Positions 1 to 6,281 are shown, counted from the first letter of the stretch. The stretch is 18,235 nucleotides of DNA from Candidatus Margulisiibacteriota bacterium (GCA_041650635.1 JBAZKV010000029.1:1-18235); one strand, 5' to 3'. Notes: a model not told the origin generated them from the letters alone. Made by a program: numbers and translations.

Positions 1-110
1 TCTATTATTACAACCATGAACGGATACATACAGCCCTAAGATGCCCGCCGGAAACATTCGCTAAGAGGTATCAGTTAACTAACAGGACAAGGGAGTTACA
101 ACTTGTTTAA
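1..110 (+). CDS. Transposase (integrase core), C-terminal fragment
   Basis: Reading frame 3 is open from the window edge to a TAA at 108-110 and encodes 35 residues beginning YYYNHERIHTALRCPPETF. The pattern YN-x-x-R-x-H-x-A-L-x-x-x-P-x-x-F is the conserved C-terminal end of rve-type (DDE) transposases of the IS3/IS481 kind, where it follows the catalytic Glu helix. The rest of the gene lies upstream of the window. The stop codon overlaps the start of the next gene by 8 nt. The sequence ggggtacttgaca (115-127) just after it fits the right end of an element with TGT...ACA termini, so the element probably stops near 127. The transposase identity is a family-motif call. The exact IS family cannot be set from 35 residues. 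Confidence 0.72.
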   Translation, partial: YYYNHERIHTALRCPPETFAKRYQLTNRTRELQLV

Positions 111-762
111 AAAAGGGGTACTTGACAGAATATTATCAAGATGGAAGGCAGCAGGCGAGCCATCAGTCGAATCGTTTGCCCCTTATTTTAGATTTGTGTT
201 GTCTGTCGATCTTTTCTTTTATTTGGCAATCGCATCAGGCCTCATTTCTGGATCTCGCCCTAGTAATATAACGGATATTTCATACCTTTATTATCTTCCT
301 TTTTGCATGGTATTTACATCAAGCGATAATCTGCATCTAAAGACAGTTCCATTGTTCTTAAATTCTCATCAAATCTTTATCAAAGGTGCCGATTTAAAGG
401 CGGACCTCGCAAAGATAGATGATTATTATTCAAACTTTCCTGATGATATTAAAAATCAAGGTGTTTACAAATTCGCCAGCAATCCCCCGGAAGATACGGC
501 TTTTCTTGTGACAAGATTGTGGGATAGATATCTTCCAAAGTGGAGGGAAATTAATTCTAAGAAATCAGAGGATTTGAACAAAGAAGATAATGAAGCCCTA
601 ATAAATAGAATTAATTCCATGGTTGCCAAGGCGAAGCAATCGGATGCTTCAGCAACAAAGAATAGTTTAGATAATATGGGAAGTTTGGTTATCACAAGAA
701 CAGCTTATTGCAAAAAAGGCAAATGGAATCGCTTCCCTCCAGAAGTTAAAGGCTCTTTTTGA
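103..762 (+). CDS. Uncharacterised 219-aa protein, probably a 3' gene remnant behind an IS end
   Basis: I do not recognise the family with confidence. The TTG start at 103 has gggag at 91-95 with a 7-nt gap, so it could be translated. However, this site and roughly the first eight codons (MFKKGVLD) lie in what looks like the insertion element's right end. The natural protein probably begins upstream of the insertion and has lost its N-terminus. Visible features are a hydrophobic stretch (about residues 31-49, FVLSVDLFFYLAIASGLIS) followed by DISYLYYLPFCMVFTSSD. The latter resembles the edge of a small globular, possibly PIN-like, core more than a membrane anchor. A lysine-rich C-terminal half contains LVTRLWDRYLPKWRE. 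Base composition is clearly more AT-rich than the genes to the right, which hints at acquired DNA. It is either a truncated pseudogene or a functional short form. Confidence 0.55.
   Translation: MFKKGVLDRILSRWKAAGEPSVESFAPYFRFVLSVDLFFYLAIASGLISGSRPSNITDISYLYYLPFCMVFTSSDNLHLKTVPLFLNSHQIFIKGADLKADLAKIDDYYSNFPDDIKNQGVYKFASNPPEDTAFLVTRLWDRYLPKWREINSKKSEDLNKEDNEALINRINSMVAKAKQSDASATKNSLDNMGSLVITRTAYCKKGKWNRFPPEVKGSF
115..127. mobile_element. Putative right end (terminal inverted repeat) of the insertion element
   Basis: The bases ggggtacttgaca end in ACA, and read inward from the other strand they begin TGTCAAGTACCCC. A TGT...ACA end with a following C-rich run is common in integrase-type insertion sequences, and the position just after the transposase stop is right for it. 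The matching left end is outside the window, so this is an inference. The same bases contain TTGACA (122-127), a perfect -35 hexamer pointing out of the element, but no convincing -10 was seen at 16-18 nt. Confidence 0.4.
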
Positions 763-787
763 ACTCTTCTTCTATGACATATTTTTT

Positions 788-829
788 GGCAGCCTTCGCG
801 GAGGGGTTTGGGGAGGAGCGAAGGCTGCC
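788..829. repeat. Imperfectly spaced palindrome (12-bp arms) after the 219-aa gene
   Basis: Arms ggcagccttcgc (788-799) and gcgaaggctgcc (818-829) are perfectly complementary, with an 18-nt purine-rich loop. No U-run follows on either strand, so it is not a standard intrinsic terminator. It may be a REP-like element or a processing hairpin. Confidence 0.6.
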
Positions 830-902
830 CCCACCCTATCAAAGCCTACCGATATCCCTCTTCTTGCAACCATGGATCGTGTTCGGTATTATAAGGGAGA
901 TG

Positions 903-952
903 GTGCGGGGGCGTCCCGCACGAGCTATTTTTCTCCGCTTTGCGGAGAAAAA
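903..952. repeat. Two adjacent hairpins in the convergent spacer
   Basis: The first hairpin pairs gtgcggg (903-909) with cccgcac (915-921) over a 5-nt loop. The second pairs tttttctccgc (928-938) with gcggagaaaaa (942-952) over a 3-nt TTT loop, a perfect 11-bp stem. T and A runs are inside the stem (T on the 5' arm, A on the 3' arm), which is the reverse of a bidirectional intrinsic terminator. They sit in the 763-1039 gap between convergent genes. The rest of that gap (953-1039) holds only loosely repeated TTTGAAC/AACATT words and no gene. Confidence 0.6.
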
Positions 953-1039
953 TGGAGCATTTGAACGCTTCGCTTTTGAACATTAGAACAGTTGAAACGC
1001 ACGCTCTCAAATGCGGTCAAATGTTCCAATGCGCAAAAT

Positions 1040-2146
1040 TTAGAGCCCAAGAGGCCCCAGAATCCTTCCGGCATATGATCCATAATTTGCGGAACCTGAA
1101 GCAGCATAGAATAAATAACTGACAAGAGCTTTGGTCTGCCCAAGACCCCAGACACTCCTTATTTCAGGCGGTATATTGCACACCAATCTTGACATTGTGC
1201 TGCTTATAAAAGCCGGCGTGGCCATTGATGGCTTCCATACATTGTTATAAGGCACATAGATCCCAGCCTCTTCCAGTTTATGCCTAAAATCATGATAAGG
1301 ATCACCGGAATACTTGTTCTCTATTACTTTTTGTCTGATAAGGTCTCTTACCTCGGCAATAGTATCTTTAACTACATCAATTGACGCTATATCCTCACCC
1401 TCATCGCCAAGCCTCAGAAATTGCGCCTCGACTACAGGCAGCATTTTTATCAAAGTTCCGTATCTAACAGTTCTCCTTTGGGTAAATTCAAATATACCCG
1501 GGAACTTAAAATACCTCAGCCTGCCCGGCCGACACAGGGCAGGATCAATCGCGGCAGAATTGTTCGTGGTAAAGAAAACAAAAGTATTAGCCAATGGTTC
1601 GGCAGAACCATCGAGCATCTTTTCCACAAGAGATGTCATCTTTGTTGCTTCGGTATCTCCTTGTTCATACAATGTCTGCGTTGTCTGAGTTGAAGTGCTT
1701 CCGCTCGAGGCCGAATATGTCTTAACTAGGGTACTCCTGTATTTAAACCCCATATAGACCTCGGGGTTTTCCCATAGTACAATCGAGCGCATCCCTGTTG
1801 CGCAAGCGTATTCTTCGGCTTCTCTAAAAAGAACCTCTACCTTTTCCAGCGGCGTACCGCCAAAAAATGCTTCCGTCAGGTAAAAAAGATTGGCCCGTGA
1901 TCCGGGATCATTGACACGGGAAGCCAGATTATAGACAAATTCTGTTTTTCCTGTGCCGCAGCCGCCGCCAAGAAGCACACCTCTGAAATCAAGACGGTGG
2001 ACTGGCCGACTGCCAGATATTAAATCGCGCAGCCCATTGTGCAGAGACTCGATACTTGGATCAAAGAAAGCATAGCGGCCGGGCAGGATACTCCTCGTGC
2101 TTAGTCTTCTACTGATGCTCATATTGTTAAGATCAATATTCGGCAT
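1040..2146 (-). CDS. AAA+ family ATPase, uncharacterised, with atypical Walker B
   Basis: This is a 368-aa protein with the order of a classic AAA+ module. Walker A is GVLLGGGCGTGKT (56-68). A hydrophobic strand SIVLWENPE (121-129) stands where Walker B (hhhhDE) belongs. FVFFTTNN (189-196) fits sensor 1, and DPALCRPGRLR (201-211) fits the second-region Arg-finger segment of the classic D-P-A-L-x-R-P-G-R-x form. Residues 210-368 form a C-terminal region without a motif I recognise. The Walker B acidic pair is replaced by E126-N127, so ATP hydrolysis may be slow or use another residue. A Ser/Thr-rich insertion (143-158) follows Walker B. The ATG start has aaggag 11 nt upstream. It stands alone, divergent from the GDT1 gene, with a 156-nt gap between them. 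The AAA+ assignment is strong, but the substrate and partner are unknown. Confidence 0.85.
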   Translation of the reverse strand: MPNIDLNNMSISRRLSTRSILPGRYAFFDPSIESLHNGLRDLISGSRPVHRLDFRGVLLGGGCGTGKTEFVYNLASRVNDPGSRANLFYLTEAFFGGTPLEKVEVLFREAEEYACATGMRSIVLWENPEVYMGFKYRSTLVKTYSASSGSTSTQTTQTLYEQGDTEATKMTSLVEKMLDGSAEPLANTFVFFTTNNSAAIDPALCRPGRLRYFKFPGIFEFTQRRTVRYGTLIKMLPVVEAQFLRLGDEGEDIASIDVVKDTIAEVRDLIRQKVIENKYSGDPYHDFRHKLEEAGIYVPYNNVWKPSMATPAFISSTMSRLVCNIPPEIRSVWGLGQTKALVSYLFYAASGSANYGSYAGRILGPLGL

Positions 2147-2287
2147 AGTCTTCGGGACTCCTTGTTGCTTATGCAGTAATGATCCGTTTAACTATCGAAC
2201 AGCATTCAAAAGGATTTCAACCAAAAACACTTAATAAGGGTCGGGAAGCAAAGAGAACATGACCGTTTCAGTATTATCTTTAGGACA

Positions 2288-2296
2288 TGTTAATAT
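2288..2296 (+). promoter_or_regulatory. Extended -10 promoter of the GDT1-type gene, leaderless geometry
   Basis: TGTTAATAT matches an extended -10 (TGn plus TAATAT) and lies 6 nt before the ATG at 2303, so transcription should begin at or next to the start codon. There is no convincing Shine-Dalgarno. No clear -35 was seen. The match is weaker than the TGTTATAAT boxes elsewhere in the window. Confidence 0.4.
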
Positions 2297-2302
2297 TAGG
2301 TC

Positions 2303-2872
2303 ATGACACTTTTGCCACTTGCGGCTTCTTTTATACTGATAGCCCTGGCAGAACTCGGGGACAAAACTCAGCTGCTAACCCTGGGATTTGCCTCCAGATA
2401 CCCTCTCCGGACCGTGCTCTGGGCCGTTTCGTGCGCAACCGCCCTTCTTATGGCGCTGGCGGTCATCTTTGGAGGAGTGATCAACCATTATGTCCCACAG
2501 GACATGATACAACTGCTGGCCGGAGCGGTTTTTGTCGGCTTTGGTCTTTGGACTATCTTTGGACAGGAAGAAGAGGAAGAAGGCTCAAACAGGAAAGCCT
2601 GGCGCAATCCTTTCTGGATAGTATTTACAGCCTTCCTTCTGGCAGAACTGGGGGACAAAACCCAGCTGGCCGCCCTGGCCCTTTCAGCCAAGTACGGGAC
2701 CCCGTTTCTTGTCTGGCTGGGAGCAACCTCCGGAATGATATTGATAAATCTGATAGCGGCTCTGGCGGGAAAAGGCCTTCAAAAGCTTGTTCCCGAAAAA
2801 AAGATAAAATTCTGGTCCGGCGCTCTGTTCATTGTGTTTGGGGTGTTAACCCTGGCAGGTTTGCTGCACTAG
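2303..2872 (+). CDS. GDT1/UPF0016 (TMEM165-like) cation transporter
   Basis: This 189-aa integral membrane protein has the two signature motifs of the GDT1 family: ELGDKT at 17-22 and ELGDKT at 115-120. They lie in two homologous halves, each with about three hydrophobic segments (roughly 2-15, 36-58, 68-86; 103-114, 134-156, 169-188). The halves are separated by an acidic loop EEEEEG (89-94). Known family members export Mn2+ (bacterial MneA/Mnx) or exchange Ca2+/Mn2+ for H+, and the E-x-G-D acidic residues form the ion path. Manganese export is therefore the likely role. The start at 2303 places the first motif where the family has it. No yybP-ykoY riboswitch signature was seen upstream. The stop is 14 nt from the convergent rluB-like gene. 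Confidence 0.93.
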   Translation: MTLLPLAASFILIALAELGDKTQLLTLGFASRYPLRTVLWAVSCATALLMALAVIFGGVINHYVPQDMIQLLAGAVFVGFGLWTIFGQEEEEEGSNRKAWRNPFWIVFTAFLLAELGDKTQLAALALSAKYGTPFLVWLGATSGMILINLIAALAGKGLQKLVPEKKIKFWSGALFIVFGVLTLAGLLH

Positions 2873-2902
2873 CCAAAAGACACGGGCTAAAGCAGCTTTT
2901 GG
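2873..2902. terminator. Possible hairpin between convergent stops
   Basis: ccaaaag (2873-2879) pairs with cttttgg (2896-2902) over a 16-nt loop that covers the 14-nt gap and the last codons of the minus-strand gene. It is short and lacks a proper U-tract, so a role in ending either transcript is only a suggestion. Confidence 0.25.
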
Positions 2903-3576
2903 AGCTCTCTTGAAGTCAGCCTTTCCCACTCTCCGGGGCGAAGTCTTCTAAGTTCCAGACGCTTGATCCTTATCCTTTTGAGCCTTATCACCACCCTGCC
3001 CTTTTCCTTGAACATCCTTCTTATCTGCCTTTTTTTGCCCTCGCTCAGAACGACAAGGAACTTCTTATCCGAAAGCGGCCTTATCCTGCACGGCCTGGTC
3101 ATTTCCCCGTCAAGGAGAACGCCTCCTTCGAGTTCCCTGAGCTGCTTTCTGGAAAGAGGAGCATCTACTATCACCTCATACTCCTTTTCGCATTCATACC
3201 TGGGGTGCGTAAGCCTGTTGGCAAGTTCCCCGTCGTTGGTAAGGATGACAAGGCCTTCCGAGTCTTTGTCCAATCTGCCCACCGGATAGACCCGCTCCTT
3301 TACTTTTACCAGATCAAAGATGGAGCTGCCCTGCTCATCCGAGCACGAGCAGATATAGCCGCGGGGCTTGTTAAGCATAATATAGGTGTTCGTTCTGGAC
3401 GGCCTAACTGCAGCGCCTTTTACCTTGACAACATCTTTTCCGCTGTCTATGGTCTGGCCGATAGAGGCGGTTTTGCCGTTAACAAGGACCTGCCCGCCGC
3501 GGATCATTTTTTCCGCGGCCCTGCGGGAGGAGACCCCGCACTGGGAAAGATATTTTTGCAGTCGCATTTGAGGCAT
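2887..3576 (-). CDS. rluB: RsuA/RluB-family pseudouridine synthase (23S/16S rRNA)
   Basis: This 229-aa enzyme isomerises a uridine in rRNA. The S4 RNA-binding domain fills residues 4-55 (MRLQKYLSQCGVSSRRAAEKMI). After the linker comes the catalytic domain with MLNKPRGYICS (67-77), the family signature GRLDKDSEGLVILTNDG (100-116) containing catalytic Asp103, and EGKKRQIRRMF (179-189). The overall form fits RluB (23S U2605) better than RsuA, but RluE/RluF-like specificity cannot be excluded. Met1 and Met4 are both possible starts and neither has a clear Shine-Dalgarno. TAAAAT at 3588-3583 lies 6 nt before Met1, so a leaderless start is possible. It lies 14 nt behind the 404-aa gene and is probably co-transcribed with it. 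The gene symbol is by family resemblance. Confidence 0.9.
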   Translation of the reverse strand: MPQMRLQKYLSQCGVSSRRAAEKMIRGGQVLVNGKTASIGQTIDSGKDVVKVKGAAVRPSRTNTYIMLNKPRGYICSCSDEQGSSIFDLVKVKERVYPVGRLDKDSEGLVILTNDGELANRLTHPRYECEKEYEVIVDAPLSRKQLRELEGGVLLDGEMTRPCRIRPLSDKKFLVVLSEGKKRQIRRMFKEKGRVVIRLKRIRIKRLELRRLRPGEWERLTSRELQKLL

Positions 3577-3590
3577 AAGTGTATTTTACT

Positions 3591-4805
3591 CTATTCGTGA
3601 CAGAAAGAGGAGGACAGATCCTCAGCAACCGAATATAGCGCTTCGTAAAATGATCCGAACAGGGGCTGAGGGAACCTCGACAGATCGGCAGTATCCAGGC
3701 CTCTTGGGACAGAAACGACATAATACGGGTTCATCAGGCTGGGATTTGAAAAGGATACAGAAGGTTCAAACATGCCCGGCAGGTAGCCGAACATTGACCT
3801 GTACTCCTCATCGCTTTTTTGCCCGTTAAGCCACGGCTCTATCATCCTTACAAAAGCAAGGGAGGTATCCCCTTTAAAATACCCCCACAAAAAATGGGGA
3901 AGCAGCGGCACAGCATAGAACCTTGAACGCGGGTTGTGCCTTTCGGCCAGATAATCGGCCATGTAATCATAAATGCCCCTTGCCAGGTCCAGATAGAGCT
4001 GAGGGGCCAAGTGATCCGGCTCCAGAGCTCTAATATCCTCTGACGAATCAAGGTCCACTATCTTTGCGGCCGTTTCACTTTCCACGGCAAAGTTGCCGTG
4101 GTGGGGGTATGTGTGCTTTCTTCCTGCTGTATGCATCTGCCGCAGCAGCCCTCCGCTGTGAACTGCAAGAGCCATAACATCCTGCGTGATACCACAGGTT
4201 GAAACCTTTGCTTCAAGGTAAGGCCCCAGGCGCACATCCATGTCCCTGGTCATTCCATAGACCGCAAATCCCGCCATGTCCCCTCTGAAAAGCGGCTGTT
4301 CGTAGATGCCAAAACCCAGCAAACTGTCCGTCATTCCCGTTCCCAGATGTGCGGCTGTATCCATCTCTATCTTAAGTCTGTCAAGTCTCATGGATCCGTA
4401 CGGGGACAGTTCATCAAAGGTCTCGGCCCACCCTCCTATCGTATGCGGAGCGACCGCTCCAAGGTGCAGCTCTGCCCTTCCCCTGCCGCGGAGATATGTC
4501 TCCATGCCCCCCGTTTCGTCCAGCCGCGGGAACACCCCTTTAAGCCTGAGCGAAGAGAACTGCTCTCCCAGAGGAGTGTTCTTCACAGAAATGACGGCAG
4601 TCCTTTCGTCCGTCCTTGGGGAGTCTGCTGCGGCCGCACGCGTTACGGCAAAAGCGAACTGCTTCCTGGACATGCCCAAATTGTTGAGAAAAAAATCAAG
4701 ATCATAAACCCTGCATTGAGAGATACCTTTAAACTGGGCATAGACCGCCAGCTCCGGAACTATTCCGGCAGCAAGCCGGCATGCTGTTCTGTTTATATTG
4801 CTCAC
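3591..4805 (-). CDS. Uncharacterised 404-aa protein with kinase-like C-lobe motifs
   Basis: I do not recognise a named family. The start is GTG at 4805: the frame is open back to 4850, but no ATG, GTG or TTG occurs there. No Shine-Dalgarno is visible. Residues 218-255 read GGLLRQMHTAGRKHTYPHHG then NFAVESETAAKIVDLDSS. This resembles the catalytic-loop and metal-binding segments of kinase-fold enzymes (ABC1, aminoglycoside phosphotransferase), with N238 and D251/D253 in place of the loop Asn and the DFG Asp. The catalytic-loop Asp itself is missing: the loop reads H-T-Y-P-H-H-G-N. It could be a pseudokinase or an unrelated fold with chance likeness. There is no signal peptide or membrane helix. 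It lies 14 nt upstream of rluB and 56 nt downstream of the secreted protein gene, so an operon is likely. Confidence 0.7.
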   Translation of the reverse strand: MSNINRTACRLAAGIVPELAVYAQFKGISQCRVYDLDFFLNNLGMSRKQFAFAVTRAAAADSPRTDERTAVISVKNTPLGEQFSSLRLKGVFPRLDETGGMETYLRGRGRAELHLGAVAPHTIGGWAETFDELSPYGSMRLDRLKIEMDTAAHLGTGMTDSLLGFGIYEQPLFRGDMAGFAVYGMTRDMDVRLGPYLEAKVSTCGITQDVMALAVHSGGLLRQMHTAGRKHTYPHHGNFAVESETAAKIVDLDSSEDIRALEPDHLAPQLYLDLARGIYDYMADYLAERHNPRSRFYAVPLLPHFLWGYFKGDTSLAFVRMIEPWLNGQKSDEEYRSMFGYLPGMFEPSVSFSNPSLMNPYYVVSVPRGLDTADLSRFPQPLFGSFYEALYSVAEDLSSSFCHE

Positions 4806-4861
4806 GCATATATGTCGATAATTGAGAGGCGGTATTTCACGGCCTAGGAGCTACGGATGCA

Positions 4862-5395
4862 TCAGAAAGGGGCGGGGGGCGGTGCATCTGCCGCGGTAGA
4901 AGGAGGTACTGACACAGCTATTGTACTGCGCCAGGTCATAAAGTCCGCTGAATTGGCCAGGTAATCGCCGCTGCCGGTAAGGAAGAAAACGATATAAGAG
5001 CCAAAAGCCCCCTGCCCTATTACCGCGTAAGCGACCGAGCCGCCCGGGCCTTCTGCCCGGTACTCTCTTCTCCAGGTCCAGCCTCTTGCGTCATTGTCGG
5101 CAGAATCCGCAAGCGTCCAGGAAGCAAAAGGGACCGCTGAGAGGCTTACCAGAGAGTTCTGCATAGAATCCACTGACGGGAATTGCCCGCCAAGGACAAG
5201 TATGTTCATCGTATTAAAGTTCCCGATAGCGTCCGAAGGAAAGGCGCCGGCATGATCGCTCTTTATTACGGAAAGATAAGACGGGACCTCCATGGATATT
5301 TCGGGGGAACTGACCAGGGTCGTGGAGGCAAAAGAAGCCCCTGCAAAGACAGCAAGCAAAGCGGCAGCAAAAAAAGCGAGTGCGGTTCTTTTCAT
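4862..5395 (-). CDS. Secreted protein of unknown function (signal peptide)
   Basis: This is a 177-aa protein from ATG at 5395. The N-terminus MKRTALAFFAAALLAVFAGASFA is a clear Sec signal peptide, with cleavage likely after the ASFA at residue 23, so the product is exported. The mature part is about 154 aa, has no Cys, and ends in a Pro/Ala-rich tail (PPSTAADAPPPAPF). The region PEISMEVPSYLSVIKSD through WTWRREYRAEGPGGSVAYAVIGQGAFGSYIVFFLTGS suggests a small beta-rich domain, but I cannot name it. The start 21 nt further upstream (5416) is rejected because it falls inside the predicted -10 box, whereas 5395 has AAGAGG 6 nt before it. It is the first gene of a probable secreted protein-404aa-rluB transcript. 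Confidence 0.82.
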   Translation of the reverse strand: MKRTALAFFAAALLAVFAGASFASTTLVSSPEISMEVPSYLSVIKSDHAGAFPSDAIGNFNTMNILVLGGQFPSVDSMQNSLVSLSAVPFASWTLADSADNDARGWTWRREYRAEGPGGSVAYAVIGQGAFGSYIVFFLTGSGDYLANSADFMTWRSTIAVSVPPSTAADAPPPAPF

Positions 5396-5414
5396 AATAA
5401 GCCTCTTGACCAGC

Positions 5415-5423
5415 ATTCTATCA
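5415..5423 (-). promoter_or_regulatory. Extended -10 promoter for the secreted-protein operon
   Basis: Read on the minus strand the bases are TGATAGAAT, matching TGn plus TATAAT at 5 of 6. Transcription would begin near 5408, leaving a short leader that contains the AAGAGG Shine-Dalgarno at 5407-5402. No good -35 was found. Confidence 0.5.
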
Positions 5424-5454
5424 CGCTCAAAAGGGAACCGCCATCAGAAACCAA

Positions 5455-5628
5455 TTAAAATGGATTGCGTGTCGTCATCTTACCGTTTGGGAGGACAAAT
5501 ACCGGCTTGCCGTTCTTGGCATATACATTGGGGACACCAAGTTTTCTGTTCTTTTCCTGGGCTTTTGCCACTGCTTTATTAGCGATTTGCAACATCTCAA
5601 AAACAAACTCTCTTAATCTGTTTGTCAT
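5455..5628 (-). CDS. 57-aa partner of the zeta-like kinase (putative antitoxin or accessory protein)
   Basis: This small gene encodes 57 residues: an amphipathic, charged helix (MTNRLREFVFEMLQIANKAV, then AKAQEKNRKL) followed by GVPNVYAKNGKPVFVLPNGK and a short tail. Its ATG overlaps the TGA of the kinase gene as ATGA (5628-5625), so translation is probably coupled. Small proteins with an A-x-x-N-x-x-x-G-[IV]-P-N-x-Y-x-x-x-G-x-x-x-x-x-P-[DN]-G pattern are, as I recall, often found next to zeta-toxin-like kinases. A role as antitoxin or accessory factor is inferred from this context only. The gene order (partner downstream) differs from classical epsilon-zeta, where the antitoxin comes first. 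No Shine-Dalgarno separate from the kinase coding end was noted. Its stop lies 32 nt from the next promoter. Confidence 0.78.
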   Translation of the reverse strand: MTNRLREFVFEMLQIANKAVAKAQEKNRKLGVPNVYAKNGKPVFVLPNGKMTTRNPF

Positions 5629-6194
5629 CTTGTTTCCTTTTTGAACGATCTAAAAAGCAGACTGTCAACAACCTCAAAACCGGCTTTTTCTCCGCTGGCC
5701 ACCAGCACCGGCCTTTCCATACCATTATAGAACATTGTCCATTCATCGGCAACATTTTTATATAGCTTCCAGAAGTTGAGCTTGCTTCTGTCAAACCTCC
5801 TCAACACATCCTGTTTGGGCACATCATGCCCTCCAGCATCAACTCTTGCCTGTATCCTTCGGAGCGCTATTTCAGCATTATCAACAAACACATAGATTAT
5901 GGATATTCTAAATCCTTGTTTTTTGACATTTCTGATGGTCTTTAGCAGATATCTGCCGGCCAAAGTAGATTCAACAGCAATTGATTCGCGGGCTTTTATC
6001 GCATTGCTTAACCTAACTATGAATCTTTTTCCGGCTTTTATTCTGTTTTCCAAAAGGTTTTTCTTATTTTTTGAAATACTAAGTGCGATCTCATCGGCAT
6101 TAAGAAAGTTGATCTTGTATTTTTTCAGGAATTCTTTTGCCAGAGTGGTCTTGCCGGTGCCGTTTGCGCCTGCTATTATTACTAGTCTTTTCAT
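5625..6194 (-). CDS. Zeta-toxin-like P-loop kinase
   Basis: This 189-aa protein has a P-loop GANGTGKTT (9-17), the substrate-site segment LNADEIA (31-37) with D34, SIAVESTLAG (71-80) with E75, and IQARVDAGGHDVPKQDVLRRF (114-134). The last matches the lid/Arg segment typical of the zeta-toxin family (R-x-x-x-G-G-H-x-V-P). Zeta toxins phosphorylate UDP-N-acetylglucosamine 3'-OH and block peptidoglycan synthesis. Short chromosomal relatives may have other sugar-nucleotide or small-molecule substrates. The length is much shorter than plasmid zeta (about 287 aa) but normal for this chromosomal group. It has a strong predicted promoter ending 10 nt before the ATG and overlaps the 57-aa partner by 4 nt. 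Both are AT-rich compared with neighbours, consistent with a mobile toxin-antitoxin-like pair. Confidence 0.88.
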   Translation of the reverse strand: MKRLVIIAGANGTGKTTLAKEFLKKYKINFLNADEIALSISKNKKNLLENRIKAGKRFIVRLSNAIKARESIAVESTLAGRYLLKTIRNVKKQGFRISIIYVFVDNAEIALRRIQARVDAGGHDVPKQDVLRRFDRSKLNFWKLYKNVADEWTMFYNGMERPVLVASGEKAGFEVVDSLLFRSFKKETR

Positions 6195-6204
6195 TTTATT
6201 CTGG

Positions 6205-6233
6205 ATTATAACACCGAGCTTTAAGACTGTCGA
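6205..6233 (-). promoter_or_regulatory. Strong promoter of the zeta-like gene, near-leaderless
   Basis: On the minus strand TCGACA (6233-6228, 5 of 6 to TTGACA), a 17-nt spacer ending in TGT, and a perfect TATAAT (6210-6205) form a textbook extended promoter. The -10 ends 10 nt before the ATG, so the predicted leader is about 4 nt with no room for a Shine-Dalgarno. Confidence 0.7.
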
Positions 6234-6249
6234 CTGACGGCAATGCTGT

Positions 6250-6269
6250 AAAAATCCGGTCTTATCCGG
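6250..6269 (-). terminator. Weak candidate terminator after the aldolase gene
   Basis: On the minus strand a CCGG stem (6269-6266 with 6259-6256) and a 6-nt loop are followed by A then TTTTT (6254-6250). The four-pair stem is short, so this is only a candidate. It lies 12-32 nt past the aldolase stop and just upstream of the zeta promoter. Confidence 0.3.
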
Positions 6270-6281
6270 GTTGGTGCGGCC

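Noticed and set aside
122..127. Outward promoter from the IS end (TTGACA)
   Set aside because: The -35 is perfect, but no acceptable -10 occurs 16-18 nt downstream.
928..952. Bidirectional intrinsic terminator
   Set aside because: The T-run is on the 5' arm and the A-run on the 3' arm, with no U-tract after the stem on either strand.
2160..2302. yybP-ykoY manganese riboswitch before the GDT1-type gene
   Set aside because: Expected from family knowledge, but the conserved core loops are not visible in the 156-nt gap and the promoter appears to be at the start codon.
2287..2913. 208-aa plus-strand reading frame across the GDT1 gene
   Set aside because: It is a shifted frame of the GDT1 coding region; the codon-true frame has both ELGDKT motifs and the hydrophobic pattern.
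5396..5416. ATG at 5416 as start of the secreted protein
   Set aside because: It overlaps the predicted -10 box (5420-5415) and would put charged residues before the signal peptide; 5395 has AAGAGG at good spacing.
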